64,000 bases of DNA from Otatea glauca (GCA_036346275.1 CM070723.1:54390743-54454742); one strand, 5' to 3'; positions 1 through 11,469 are shown, counted from the stretch's first letter. The notes: generated by a model not told the origin, from the sequence alone. Numbers and translations: made by a program.

Positions 1-225
1 CCGTATTCCAAATATTCAACTGGTTCATAAATCATAATGCTATCTAGTCATTCAAGCTCCGGTAGTTACTGAGGTAATTTTCCCAAACAACAAATGATTG
101 AAAATCTTAATGCATCAATTTTTGCTACCAGAATTGATACCCAGCCATCAGACAGTACCGTGTTTAAATTTTAGAATTAGAAAGGCTGTTGCATAGTGTG
201 TAAACACATAGTTCTCTAGACTCAC

Positions 226-2947
226 CGAGATTATATAGATCAGTCCACATGCAAGAAGCAGATAGCTGGCAATGTCCTGAAGCAAAATCAGATCTCCCCT
301 TTCAACATTTGGGTATGCCTTTGTCATGATAGCGATGCTGCCAGGAACAGAAGGAAAAATGAATTCACAAGAGGAATAGACATGGAAGACATTTCAACAT
401 CGAGCAAGAATAATCACAAGGATTTTCCCTCAGTTGTTTATGTGCTTACGGCACTTCTCACAGACAAGAAACTTAAAATAAAAATGTTCATGCTCCCAGC
501 ATTTATGGTGCAGCTGGTCCATGCAACTGTGATAGTTCTTGCTGCATGTGCTGTGAATGTATGTGACGATGTCAATATGGTGAATACCAGCAGGATGATA
601 CGAGCTTTACTCTGAATTCATGGTCTGTATTGCCAATTTTTCTCATCTCAGTACTATAAAACATTTCACTCGTGTTTACACTTAATATTGTTATTGCATT
701 TATGATCACCCTGGTTGAAACTATGTAGATGCATTAATATGTCTCGAAACCTAGATAAGCGTGAACAAATTATTCTCGCAAGTCACAACAACGCATGCTA
801 TGCATGCATGCAACTCTGAACATGTGAGGACCACGATGCACTGGAAGGATGATAAGACTTGTGCGTAACTTACCTTAATACTGCATTTATATGTCATAAG
901 ATGGTATCAATATAGTGAAGGTTAGAGTTGCTCAGAGCTGACCTTAATATAGCAATAACACTAATATGGCATAAGCATATCATTATCCAATTTAGGGCCA
1001 GTTCATGAAGAAAGCTGTTTTGCCTTGTTTTCTCTTATATGTCATGGCTATGCTGACACAGACAACAATAACAACAAAGCCTTTTGTTCCAAACAAGTTG
1101 AGGTAGGCTAGGAATGAAACCCAATCAAAGTCAAAAGACCCCTAAACCTTCGATCTTAGGTCGTGGTTACGGTACGTGAATCGCTAACTTCTATGAACAC
1201 CTATGCAACGCCAACTCCTTAGGTACATTCAAATCCATCAAGTATCTTTTAACTGCTTCTTCCCATGTTAGTCTCGATCGACCTCTACCTCTTATGTTTT
1301 CGAGACAGCTTAAAATTCCACTGTACACCGGTGTCTCATGAGGCATCCGTTGGATACATCCAAACCATCTCAAATGATGTTGGACAATCCTTTCTTCAAT
1401 TGATGCTACCCCAACCCTATAACATATATCATAATTGCGGATTCGATCTCGCCTTGTATTACCACAGATCCATCGCAATATCTGCATCTCTGCTACGCTC
1501 AACTTTTGTACATGTTGTCTTTTCGCAGGTCTGATCAAAGTCCTATAGAACTTACCATTTAACTTTTGAAGGACTTTGCTATCACATAGGACACCAGATG
1601 TTTGGCGCCATTTCACCCACCCTGCTCGTATCATGTGGTTCACATCTTCATTAATCTCACTGTCACTATCTAGCATCGATCCCAAGTATCGAAACGTTTC
1701 CCTTCTAAGCACTACTTTTTCGTCCAGACTAGTATCTCTAGCAGCTATGCTGACACAGAGTGTTCGCAAAATAAGTAACTATATATTTATCTTATATATC
1801 TTATAACAACTACGTTTTGTTTTCATGAAGCACCCAATTAGAAATTTACGAATCCATGCCTGATCTCTACAATTTCCGTTGATCTTCTTTTTGTCCTATA
1901 CTCCCATTGATTGCAAAAATGAAAAGAAAAACTAACAAAGCTAGAGGTACAATCTGGATGAGCCTTAGATGACACCAAGCATATAAATGGTCTGCACAAT
2001 CGTAGAGTCCAATAAATATGCACAAATTGATAATTGAATTTTGGAAAAATAATAAGAGTAGAAACATATGCTCATCCAGAGTACTTACAAGATCTGTAGC
2101 ATTCCTCTTGCAGGCCAGTACTCCAATATCTAGTCACATCAACAGGTATAAACATTACTAAATGAGAAGGCCCAATAAAATTATCAAAATGTAAAGCAAA
2201 CCCCACTATATAACACCTGATTCATGAACAATTAAATTACATGAAACCCAACCCATGAGTAAAAGAATACTAAAGGGCAATCCAATTAAGATTTACTGAC
2301 AAAAAATAGCAAAAATACCAATCAGATCATTTATAATAATAATGACATCGTAGACTACATAGTCAGATTTATCCATAGAAACACCTCGAATTAGACTACA
2401 TAGTTTAGATTTATCCATAAAACAGCTCGAATTAGACAGTATAAACAATCACCTAATTAGTCTATGTCGTTAACATCCTAATCATGCCATGTTACAATGT
2501 GAATCGAGGGAAATGGCTGGCAAGGCGTAACGAAGCGAACCTTGCAGAATTTCATGATGAATCCCCACTCGGTCTCGACGACGCCCACGAACAGCGAGAT
2601 CACCACCGCGTAGCACCGGAATATGCCCCCAAATATCTGAAACCCAACGAACACCAAATCAGCTCGTAACTGCGCGTTTCCTTGCCTGCTTCATTAAACA
2701 GCGCTGGAGGGGGGACTAAGCTGCTTACATCGGCGCCAGCGCGGAAGGACTGGACGGCGGAGAGGACGTTGACGGCAACGCAGAGAGCGGCGGTGGCGGC
2801 CGTGACGACGTTGAAGAAGCGGCAGACGATGAGGAGCGGGTCGGAGCGGAAGCGCTGGCGGCGGCGGCGCGGAGTGTCCCCACCGCCGGCGGGCTGCGGC
2901 GAGGATGGCGCCGGCGCCGGCACGGAGGCTGACGCCTCCCTGGCCAT
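226..2947 (-). CDS. COPI-associated / TVP15-like Golgi membrane protein, 5' part (3' end outside window)
   Basis: Four exons on the minus strand join in frame: 2729-2947, 2541-2636, 2089-2129 and 226-337. All visible junctions are GT..AG (for example donor GTAAGCAG after 2729 and acceptor TTTCAG before 2636). The joined reading frame gives 156 residues and is still open at the last donor, so the C terminus lies left of the window. An Ala/Pro-rich N terminus (1-30) with an Arg cluster is followed by hydrophobic segments near 38-62, 74-93, 114-123 and 141-156, with the conserved-looking strings VVETEWGFIMKF and RGMLQIFIAIMTKAYPN. I recognise this as the plant COPI_assoc (PF08507)/TVP15-like family, small Golgi or vesicle membrane proteins of poorly known function. 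The start is the first ATG after a GC-rich, CT-rich leader. The 1.75-kb third intron contains a LINE fragment. Exon structure is strongly supported; the family name comes from memory. Confidence 0.78.
1063..1743 (-). mobile_element. 5'-truncated LINE (RTE-like) insertion in the intron
   Basis: The minus strand encodes the C-terminal part of a plant LINE reverse-transcriptase ORF (about 1191-1743), with the strings FRYLGSMLDSD, IRAGWVKWRQ and GKFYRTLIRPA followed by a gap, then EMQILRWICG and LRWFGCIQRMP. The usual segment between IRPA and KRQHVQ is missing, and the frame ends early. The 3' end carries an AACAATAACAAC-type tail (1063-1078). Both sides are flanked by the same 16-bp direct repeat, GCTATGCTGACACAGA (1047-1062 and 1744-1759), a target-site duplication. 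It is a dead, 5'-truncated copy inside the third intron of the COPI-associated gene, in the same orientation as that gene. Confidence 0.88.
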
Positions 2948-3160
2948 GGCTAGAGTTAGGGCTCGCGAGGGTTCGAGGTGTCGATGAGGAAAGTGGTGAG
3001 GTGGCGAGTCGAGAGCGAGAGGAGAGCGAGAGAGAGAAGAGTGAGGTGCACTCAGGAGTCAGGAGCATATAGAGCAGAGGAGGAAGAAAGGAGGTGGGGC
3101 CCTCGTGGACCGGGTGCATGGGCTGGACGGTCGATAGTGTAAGCCTGCGGTGTATGTGCA
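2948..3160 (-). promoter_or_regulatory. Leader and core promoter of the COPI-associated gene
   Basis: On the minus strand, the region just upstream of the ATG at 2947 is GC-rich and then CT-rich (about 3010-3045, a pyrimidine patch common in grass core promoters). A weak TATA-like CTATATGC lies near 3066-3072. Position and composition fit a leader and core promoter; no transcript start can be read from sequence alone. Confidence 0.35.
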
Positions 3161-3407
3161 CCTAGTGTAGGGAAATGGTGAGGGCGTCTAGCCGGGGACG
3201 TGGCAGCCTGTGGCGCAAAGGAGACCAGCCACGTGGCGTGTGAGGTGGAAGGAAGAGCCAATGGTAGCTGAGCTCGTGGTATCTGACACCAAGGGTAGAC
3301 CATATTTTTATGTAAGATAATCACCATCTCAGACTCCATATATTTTATGACGTAATATTTCTACGAGATTTGTTTCGATTCGAAACGTCTGATTAAACCG
3401 CTAGCTC

Positions 3408-3571
3408 CGAACGCTATATGATTTGTCCTTGTCTACTTATTCAGCCATTATCTACTTAGGATGTAATCAATCCCACTTTTGTCTCCATGGTGTCCAACCG
3501 TTTGCCTACCTCCATCCTCTCTGGATGTTGCACCTCTTCCTCTCTACTAGATAATGGACCGCGACGTGCTA
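3408..3571. repeat. Direct repeat, copy 1
   Basis: About 164 bp, starting CGAACGCTATATGATTTG and ending near GACGTGCTAC, repeated with modest divergence at 3614-3780. No coding potential. Between the copies, 3573-3612 matches the start-codon region of the COPI-associated gene (see the finding). Confidence 0.8.
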
Positions 3572-3613
3572 CATGGAGGCTGACGCCTCTGGCCATTGAT
3601 AGAGTTAGGGCTT

Positions 3614-3780
3614 CGAACGCTATATAATTTGTTCTTGTCCACTTATTCAGCCATTATCTACTTTTTAGGACGTAATCAATCCTACTTTTGTCTCCATCGT
3701 GTCCAACCATTTGCCTACCTCCATCCTCTCTAGATGCCGCACCTCTTCCTCTCTACTAGATAATCGACTGCGGCGTGCTA
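3614..3780. repeat. Direct repeat, copy 2
   Basis: Second copy of the unit at 3408-3571, starting CGAACGCTATATAATTTG and ending GGCGTGCTA. Substitutions and small indels show the duplication is not recent. Confidence 0.8.
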
Positions 3781-3784
3781 TGTC

Positions 3785-4410
3785 TCGACCGTCGCTCCCC
3801 ACACGAGAAAATCGAGAAAATATGCAATTGTCGTTCCTCATGCGAGAAAATCGAGGAAACACGCGAAACGGTTGAAAGGATAAAAACGTAATCGCGTTTT
3901 TTTGCATTTATTCGGCGGAACGGTTGAAATGATATAAATGCATCTGTGTTTTTTCGCATCTATTCGGGTATCTGCTTTTTTTGCACTTATTCGAGGTCCT
4001 CTCACGAAAGATCTGCGATTTCGCTGAAACGAAAAGTCCTCTTAGAAAAAAAAGAAATGGCAAAAAGGACGTAAATGTTTTTTTTCTTATTTCAAGAAAA
4101 GGATCTAAACGGTTTTTCCCCGAAAAAAGACCTAAACGTAACGGTAAAAAAACTAGAAAAGTACCTAAACATAGTAAAAAAAAAATCCCCTAAAAAGGAC
4201 ATAACCGTGTTTTTTTTTTCAAAAATGATCTAAATGTAATTTTGATTTTTCAAAAAGGACCCGAGCACAACGCTTAAAAACGCAAAAAGGACATAAGCGT
4301 AATATAATTTTTGTTTCACAAAAGGACTCGACCATATTTTTTCCTCAAAAATGACCTAAATGTAATTGTTTTCACAAAAATGATCCGAACGTAATTTTTT
4401 CGTTGGCTCA
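3785..4410. repeat. Degenerate A/T-tract tandem array
   Basis: Low-complexity DNA made of decayed units of about 40-50 bp. Each unit is roughly an A-run, then AAAGGACCTAAACGTAA (many variants) and a T-run. Short ORFs across it are artefacts of the repeat. No gene is seen here. Confidence 0.6.
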
Positions 4411-4715
4411 GCTCGAGCCGCGAACCAAGCCGGCGCTCTACCAGCTTAAATGAATGTGGTGGCCGGAAGTCTCCGGGATATAATGGAGGTAGTATTTTCA
4501 TGCTGCACTCCTCTCTCCCAAGATTCTTCCCCAAATCCGGTGGTGACACATCAAGGCTCACTAATGACGTATACTCTAACGATATTGGAGCAGCGCACCG
4601 GAGACGGCCATTTGCGGTGGTAAGCCGTTGCCTCCTCCTCGGGCCTACGTCTTTTATCCTGCGTGATGGCGTTTGAAACCGCCCAAGCCCGTGGTGGCAA
4701 GTGATAGAGCTCACT
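4411..4715. other. Unassigned intergenic stretch
   Basis: Ordinary mixed-composition DNA between the A/T array and the MITE. A 132-codon minus-strand ORF crosses it but runs into the A/T array, shows no domain, and is probably chance. Confidence 0.4.
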
Positions 4716-4718
4716 TTA

Positions 4719-5132
4719 GGGCCTGTTTGGTGGAGCTGCGGCTGTGCTGAAAAGTTGTTTTTGATTTACTGGACTGTAAAGCAACTGTAACTGATGGCTG
4801 TGGCTTTTCTTGTTATGTTGTTTGGCAAACTGGCTGCTGCAGCTGTAGCTTTTGAGGGCTAACTGAAATGGAAGGTAGCAACATAGCGAAGTACAACGGC
4901 GTCCGAGTGGGGAGGTGACGTGGAGGTGGCGAGGTGGGGTGGCAAAGGTCGGGAAGGCGGAGCGAGCGAGTTAGGAGGTGTTCAAGAGAAATCACAGCTG
5001 AAAAGCTCCTCCTCAGCAGCTGCAGCTTTTGGGGGTGCTTCTGCTATGGCTTAACTTCCTAACTGCTTTGCAGCCATGCTGTTTGGGGAGCTTTTGACCC
5101 AAAGCTGAAGCACAGCTCCCCCAAACAAGCCC
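4719..5132. mobile_element. Tourist/PIF-Harbinger-like MITE, copy 1
   Basis: 414 bp with imperfect terminal inverted repeats: left GGGCCTGTTTGGTGGAGCTG; the right end, reverse-complemented, is GGGCTTGTTTGGGGGAGCTG. Flanked by TTA on both sides (4716-4718 and 5133-5135), the duplication expected of PIF-Harbinger elements. No coding capacity. A relative lies at 32556-32967. Confidence 0.85.
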
Positions 5133-5269
5133 TTAATCAAATTCGAACTCACCGGCAAAGAGGAGGTGAGCGAAGGATGGCATGGTCCTGACACTGAGGT
5201 GGTGGTGTTGCCTAGCCTCAGCCACATTGGATTCAGGCTACTGGCAATGTGATACTGTGGGCTAACTAT

Positions 5270-5760
5270 CGACTTGTCTTCCAATCACGGCATCATAATT
5301 GTTGCAATTGGTAAGTCGAGTTGTTGCAACTGTTGTTTCTTCTTGTTGTCGTAACATCTTGCTACAATTATTGTAGGTGTTTCAGTGGCATTTTTATTTT
5401 GTTGTAGCAATGTTTTATTTTTGTTGGCATAGTTTATTTTTTGTTTTACTTTTTTGTTGTGGATGTTGAACCAATTTGGTTCACGAGAATAATTTTTTTG
5501 TTGTGATGGGTCTATTGCTTTGTTGCAACATCTTTATTTGCCATGGATTGGTGAACTCGGATGAGATTGTGTTACACGCTATGGTAATTATTGTTTGCGA
5601 TTGCATGATTTTTATTGCGTCTTATGAGATAAAGTTACAGTGTTATAGCACACTATTTTTGTTGCGTCGGATGGAGATTCACAACATTTCTCACAAACTT
5701 GCTATATAATGTTGCATCCTACCTATTTTTGTTGTCCCAGCTCAGATGTCTTAGATCTAT
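5270..5760. other. TTGTTG-rich low-complexity stretch
   Basis: Rich in GTTGTTGCAAC-like words repeated irregularly on the plus strand (5296-5735). The 77-codon ORF here is an artefact of low complexity. No gene seen. Confidence 0.45.
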
Positions 5761-6342
5761 CCTTTTAAGTCATATCCGACCGTGGGGAAAAGCCTATAAT
5801 AGGAAAGGTCCCATCGTATATTCGAGCGCTAGCATGATCCTATTTTTGCTAATATGAGGAAGAGAGAAGGAGGAGAGAGAGTATAGCCGTCTCTTCGTGA
5901 AATGACAGTTATATAGACAACATAAAACACCATTGTATAAGTTATTGTCTATTGTAAATATTTTTTTCCATTGCCATAATTAAAAGAAGTATATAGCCAG
6001 CAGTTGTTGCGCCTACTCTTGTATATGCAATAATAATCTACTCAACCTAGGATATTTTGCATCTCAAACCTCACAAAATTTTTTTGATCCGAAGCGGTAG
6101 GGAAGACCCCTACAGTATAAATATATATAAAAAAAAGTAAAAGAGGATACATAAATTTATGTATAGAGCAAAACAAAGATTGAAAGGTAAAAATTACAAC
6201 CCCAAACTGGGCAAACCTCACAAATTAGGAGAGCTCATTTAAAAAAAGGTTCAGGTGTACTAGTCTTTCTGATCTTAGCTGATTCAGCATTTGAAAAGTG
6301 TATATTCAATGTATGTTGTATTTCTGAATTGAGTGCCCTTGG
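5761..6342. other. No recognisable feature
   Basis: AT-rich intergenic sequence. I see no ORF of interest, terminal repeat or known motif here. Confidence 0.4.
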
Positions 6343-6773
6343 TTGAATGATGGCATCCAGTGATTTAGAACACTTTTCAGGAAAGAGTTTAATCCGTCGA
6401 GGTAATTCTATCTAGCTAACTAATTCACTGAAGAACCTTTGCAAAGCATAGGTATAACTATAACATGAAGCAAGGAATAGCTTGCTAGCTAGTGTCTGCC
6501 TACGGAGTAGAAAATTATGTACATGTTCTTTGCGACTCTGGTGTAAAAGCAGAAGATTCATCGCGATCCTACAACCAAATGCTGGTTTTAGATCTGATCA
6601 CGGAATCTTCAGTAGTGCTGCACTTGAGATACAGTACCATACTAACAGTTTCCATGTCTGGATTGTACGGCCTTCCCTGATAACCTTCTCATCAATGGCA
6701 TTGGCATGCCGTCCGCAGCATTCCTTGGTGATCAACGTATTGTGAACCTTTGATTTGACGAAATGGACATGGA
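6343..6773. repeat. 431-bp direct duplication, copy 1
   Basis: Runs from TTGAATGATGGCATCC to AAATGGACATGGA and is repeated at 8272-8703. The two copies differ only by one G (CACGGAATC here, CACGGGAATC in copy 2), so the duplication is recent or gene-converted. The copies lack clear TG..CA ends and no primer-binding site follows copy 1. Confidence 0.93.
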
Positions 6774-7488
6774 GGATCGCGAGGAAGCCAAGCAGAGCGG
6801 CGGCGCTTCCACGACACTGACGCGAGCGAGGTATGGATGAACCATAACTTAACGCAAATCATTTCACCTCCTTGTATTCACTTCCATACGTTTACATACA
6901 CCATCATAGGTACAACGATGACAACGAACATATGCGGAGGCATTCAACAACGCCCTCAAGGGTGTGCGCTTCTTGCTGTGTTCAATCATTGAGCTCACAT
7001 TCTATCGGGCACTGATTACTTCGAGATCGCGGTGATGCGCGAGGCGCATCACCACGCACGCACTGCGAGTGGAGAAGATGCTCGCGAGAGAAGGAAGAAG
7101 GCGCACTTCCACCGCGCAAGGATTTATGACAAACGAATAAATTTGAGGTCATGTGCAAGCGCAGACATGCAGGTAAGTGACCGCACGCGCAACAAGCCGA
7201 GCTTCAACACATTCTTGTGCTCCCATCCTATTCCGCCGCATGTCGCGACATGGGTGGGAACGATGCATCGGCATTCATTAAGCTGGACGATTAGACGACG
7301 CACGCCACAACTTTCGAGTACCTTGGATGAGGGTGACGGTCGTGTGTGTTTGTTTTTAGGGTTATTTTGCTAGCGAGTTTTATATGCAAATCACAACATT
7401 TTCATGATCGCCCATGAGATTCCAACGCCAAGGCGACGCGGAAACGAAATCGCCATCATCTCGCCATTTCCATAGTTAGAGCATGCCC
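6774..7488. other. Spacer between the 431-bp repeats, left part
   Basis: Moderately GC-rich sequence containing a 113-codon plus ORF (7032-7373) with no recognisable domain. It may be flank or terminal DNA of the repeat family to which the pseudogene at 7489-8050 belongs. Confidence 0.3.
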
Positions 7489-8050
7489 TCCCGGTGGTGC
7501 TTGACGGCCTCTTCCGATATTGCTTGAACGCCAAGGTGGAGGTGAAACGAAATCGCCATCATCATCATCATCGCCATTTGCATAGTTACGAGCATGCCCC
7601 CTCCGGTGGTTGCACGCCCTCTTGAACTTGCCGATGCAAAGAAGTATCGGTCGATCTCTACCCTCACGATCCGGCTTTTGCGTCTCGTGCCATGCATCAT
7701 ACCGCCAAGAGCATATGCATCGCTAAGAATTGATTGCTTTGTTCAAAGAACTCTTCATCCTCCGGGAATGACTAACACGTAAGACTAACATGTGAGTAGT
7801 GAACTTATGTATAATGCACAAAAGATTAGTAAGGTGAACAAATGTGAAATAACTAACCTTAATATGCTTTGCATACCGATCGGTAGCATCGCACCTTGTA
7901 ATATCTTGTAGGTAATGGTGAATAAGTGTGAGTGGGAGCTGTGGATATGCTCGCAGCTTTGCCTTTTTATAGACTCAAGGAGGGTGTATGGACTAAGTGT
8001 TGGAAAGTAAGCCTGTACAGATTGCAAAACAACACCGTAGTGTGTAGTCT
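7489..8050 (-). pseudogene. Internally deleted relative of the gene at 50970-51815
   Basis: The minus strand matches the two-exon gene at 50970-51815 in three blocks: the Arg/Ser-rich repeat tail (7489-7660), the exon-2 start and the intron with its exon boundary (7680-7900, including the TTAATATGCTTTGCATAC region), and the upstream TATA region (7960-8050, TATAAAAAGGC on the minus strand). Most of exon 1, including the MAGSSSRAFPW start, is missing, so it cannot encode the protein. It lies wholly between the 431-bp direct repeats. Confidence 0.7.
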
Positions 8051-8271
8051 AGTCTGATCGCAAAAGGCGCCATGCACGCTTCCACGCGCGCCGCTCCGGC
8101 TCGACCGGCCTCGCCTTTCCGCCGGGCCGGGCCATAGAATACCAGCCATGCCGTTTAAAAATTACGTGGTCGCCGATCGCCGAAAGCGAGAAAAAATTAC
8201 CTGTTGCACGGCCGGGGGTGGGGCGCAGGTCAGCACATCGTGGGCGCCCTGGAGCTTCAGGCACGTCGTAA
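8051..8271. other. Spacer between the 431-bp repeats, right part
   Basis: GC-rich sequence without a recognisable gene. The short minus ORFs covering it have no domain. Confidence 0.3.
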
Positions 8272-8703
8272 TTGAATGATGGCATCCAGTGATTTAGAAC
8301 ACTTTTCAGGAAAGAGTTTAATCCGTCGAGGTAATTCTATCTAGCTAACTAATTCACTGAAGAACCTTTGCAAAGCATAGGTATAACTATAACATGAAGC
8401 AAGGAATAGCTTGCTAGCTAGTGTCTGCCTACGGAGTAGAAAATTATGTACATGTTCTTTGCGACTCTGGTGTAAAAGCAGAAGATTCATCGCGATCCTA
8501 CAACCAAATGCTGGTTTTAGATCTGATCACGGGAATCTTCAGTAGTGCTGCACTTGAGATACAGTACCATACTAACAGTTTCCATGTCTGGATTGTACGG
8601 CCTTCCCTGATAACCTTCTCATCAATGGCATTGGCATGCCGTCCGCAGCATTCCTTGGTGATCAACGTATTGTGAACCTTTGATTTGACGAAATGGACAT
8701 GGA
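8272..8703. repeat. 431-bp direct duplication, copy 2
   Basis: Copy of 6343-6773 with a single extra G. The sequence to its right (GATGAAATGATTAATTTCG onward) is not shared with copy 1. Confidence 0.93.
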
Positions 8704-9155
8704 TGAAATGATTAATTTCGATGCTAATTCTGACGAGTTGCAAACCGTTGTTTGTTCAGTGGGGACCTGAAATTCAGACGCCAGGAGCGCTAGCGCTTGC
8801 CAATTCTGCTCCTCTGATCGGCAGACGAATGAGCACCAAGAGATTATCGTCGGACTTAGCTTGGAGAGACGTTTCTAGTTGTTATGAATAAGAATGACAG
8901 TTCGCATGAACTGAAGTTGTGATGCAAAATAAATATACTAAGGTACAAAAGGAAAGCATAAAGCAATTACAGGGGCATACTTGATACTTGTACAATCTTT
9001 TCGGGGGAAAACAAAACGAAGAATACTTATACATGTTCGCAAAGCAAAAGATAGATATTGGCCACATATATACATGTCGCCGCTTTAACGTAATGGATTG
9101 CCTTGTGTAGAAAAGAAACACGTACGGTTGTGCTCTTGGCTAGTTAAGCGACTCC
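8704..9155 (-). other. 3' flank of the disrupted DUF538 gene
   Basis: AT-rich sequence immediately 3' of the DUF538 stop codon on the minus strand, probably 3' untranslated region plus flank. No other gene seen. Confidence 0.4.
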
Positions 9156-9227
9156 TTACTGTCCCAGTGCAAATGCAGTGGCATCGAAGCTGTCGGAGAG
9201 GCCGGTGCCGGTCTTTAAGGTGACCTT
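9156..9227 (-). pseudogene. DUF538 gene, C-terminal piece left of the CACTA insertion
   Basis: The minus strand reads KVTLKTGTGLSDSFDATAF and ends ALGQ-stop (TAA at 9156-9158). This is the last two dozen residues of a plant DUF538 protein. It joins in frame to the piece at 19052-19400 if the CACTA and one CTT duplication are removed (..EASPEK then VTLKTG..). It is a real exon fragment separated from the rest of its gene by 9.8 kb. Confidence 0.88.
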
Positions 9228-9249
9228 CACTACTGCGGATCGAGCATGC

Positions 9250-9465
9250 ACAAGCGATTCAAACCGCTTTCAGAAGCGGTTTTAGAACCGCTTATAAGTA
9301 ACCACGAGTGATACCTCGTCGGGTATCACAAGCGGTTCCTCGAACCGCTTGAGGTTCGATATTTTCACAAGCGGTTGGTGTTACCACTCTCCAAAAGCGG
9401 TTGGTGTTACGAACCGCTTATGGAGAAGCTCTCTCCACAAGCGGTTGGAGTTGCCAACCGCTTGT
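9250..9465. repeat. CACTA subterminal repeats, left end
   Basis: About a dozen copies of AAGCGGTT/AACCGCTT, many as short palindromic pairs. They are the expected binding sites of the element's own regulatory protein (TNPA-like), by analogy with En/Spm. Confidence 0.88.
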
Positions 9466-9712
9466 AAAGAGTCTGACAGCATATCGTTTTGATTATATTC
9501 AATATAGAATATGTTTTCAGAGGGGTTTTTGATATAGATTTTGACAATTAAAATAAATAGAACTTCATGAGTTTTTTGACACAATTAAATATATATATAT
9601 TAGTCATGAGTATTCATTCGATAATTACGTACTAAAAATGAACAAGTTGATGAACACATGAAATAATAAGCCACTTTTACAAGTTTCAAAGAATAAAAGG
9701 GCGAATCTTGAG

Positions 9713-11381
9713 CTCATTTCTTGCGTGCGTCGCTCTTTGTGCCCTTGGTCGACGTCGATGTCAGTTCACCTGTCCTTATTTCAGGACAATCTCTCCAACC
9801 ATTTGCGTGGAACTCGCCTTTGGTGGATACAATCTCGTCGACAATAAAGCCGATGAGTTGTTCTTGGATTGCTTTAACCCGTGCGGTGGGATCACGCCTT
9901 GCACATCGACGCTAATGACAAAGCGGAGGTAAATAAATCTCTGGACATGTAATTATTAAAGTGTAAGTACTAAGAAATTGACATGTGCACACTACCTCGG
10001 CGTTGGTTATCGGCACATCACCGTGGGTAATACTTTGCATATAGTGGCACACATAATAGCCACATAAGTTGTTTCCACCCGTCTGTTGTAGAACCTGCGA
10101 TGAAATTTGAAAAGAACACGATTATTGGGATGAAAAACTGTTACGGCATATTAATATTCTTTAATACGCACTCGAGTGCTTAATTGTACATCAAATTCGT
10201 TCTCGAAATCTCCTTGTTGCTTCTTTCAAACCGTCATGAATGCCCTGTGTGATGCGTTAGTATGAATGGTAATTATCGAGTTGGAATTAGCAAGGTATTT
10301 CAATATATATAATAAGGAAAACTATCGTATATATATGTGCTATATACCGCTTAGGGTGTCAATGATAAATTGATATTTTTCACCGGAGTCCTTTTTGAGT
10401 CTTGAACAATGATCTGGCAGCTATCAAGCTTGATGACAAGAAGGATCCAGTGAAACCTATTCATGTATTGCAACATATATGTAACTAGCTAGTAGTATTA
10501 TAAATGCCTTGGAAAATATAAGAATGAGAGGTTGTATATATACGCATCGAAGTTGAAGGGCGTATATGTACGGTTTGTAGTGCTGTCCCAAGAATGCATC
10601 GAGAATGTAATCTTCAACATCCTTTCGGTTGTATCCAAAGACGAACTCGTTAACAATCTCTGGGTCGATGAAGCCCACGTTGAAGATATTCTCTTTTCTA
10701 CATCGTTGTATCTCCATTCTACATAGAAAGGTATAAGTTTAAGAGTTGCAATTTTATTATACGAGGAAGCACACGGTAAAGGTATGAGCTTGACACTTAC
10801 AGCACCAAAGAGCTCATGAGAGACACGTTGATGGAGTCGGCATGGTAAATATTGTATAAGTCGTCAAATTCGAGCCATATGGTGTTGTCCCCGCGATAAA
10901 AATCATCTTCTTTGAAACGGAGGGGGAACATCGTTCTTCCTTGAGTGGACTCTGTCATGTACCATTCGTGAAATTGCCGCATCTTGGTTGGCAGATCCTT
11001 TATCTCATTTGGGTCAATCAGCTCCCGGCCCAACTGAAATTGCCATCTGACATTTCTTGCCATTGGGATATCATCTGTTAATCCAAGAGCTGCAGCTGTG
11101 GAACTGAGTCCTGCCTCCTTCAAAAACCTCTTGAGGTTCTCCTGATCTTGGTCTCTCTTCTTCTTCTTCTTTGCCACTGCCGCCTGACCACGTTTATTCT
11201 TCTGTGTAGCCTTAATTATTGTCCGTTCATAGTTGGACGGCACAGGTAGCGGTTTTGCACGGCATGTCGCGAAGTGTTCCACCGCTTTTGGATCAGTTGG
11301 TACCTTTGGCTCTACCTTCTTTTTGGCGAAGTGTGCAGCCACTTCTGCTTTAGTGACCGCGTCACTCTCTTCCTTATTCAT
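9713..11381 (-). pseudogene. Ulp1-like (C48) cysteine protease part of the CACTA second ORF
   Basis: Read leftward: a Lys-rich linker (about 11200-11381), then GRELIDPNEIKDLP, FHEWYM and WLEFDDLYNIYHADSINVSL (10797-11130), then after an intron VGFIDPEIVNEFVFGYNRKD (10610-10700), HWILLVIKLDSCQIIVQDS (about 10370-10460, catalytic His and Asp context), and LQQTGGNNLCGYYVCHYMQS (10020-10100, the active-site Cys in LCGYYVC). The tail ALLDF-like GFIVDEIVSTKGEFHANGW ends near 9713. A TGA interrupts the stretch between the Asp and Cys blocks (about 10230). The His-Asp-Cys order fits SUMO-protease-like Ulp1 domains, known to be carried by grass CACTA elements and MULEs. The intact triad shows it was once functional; this copy is broken. 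Confidence 0.82.
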
Positions 11382-11469
11382 ATCATATGCCCTCTTTGGA
11401 GGTTCCTTTACCTTGGTCGATCGGCTGGACTCCGCCTTCTTGGGAGCAGGTGGGGGAGCCTTAATTCTG

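Noticed and set aside
6343..8703. LTR retrotransposon with 431-bp LTRs
   Set aside because: No TG..CA ends, primer-binding site, polypurine tract or 5-bp duplication could be seen.
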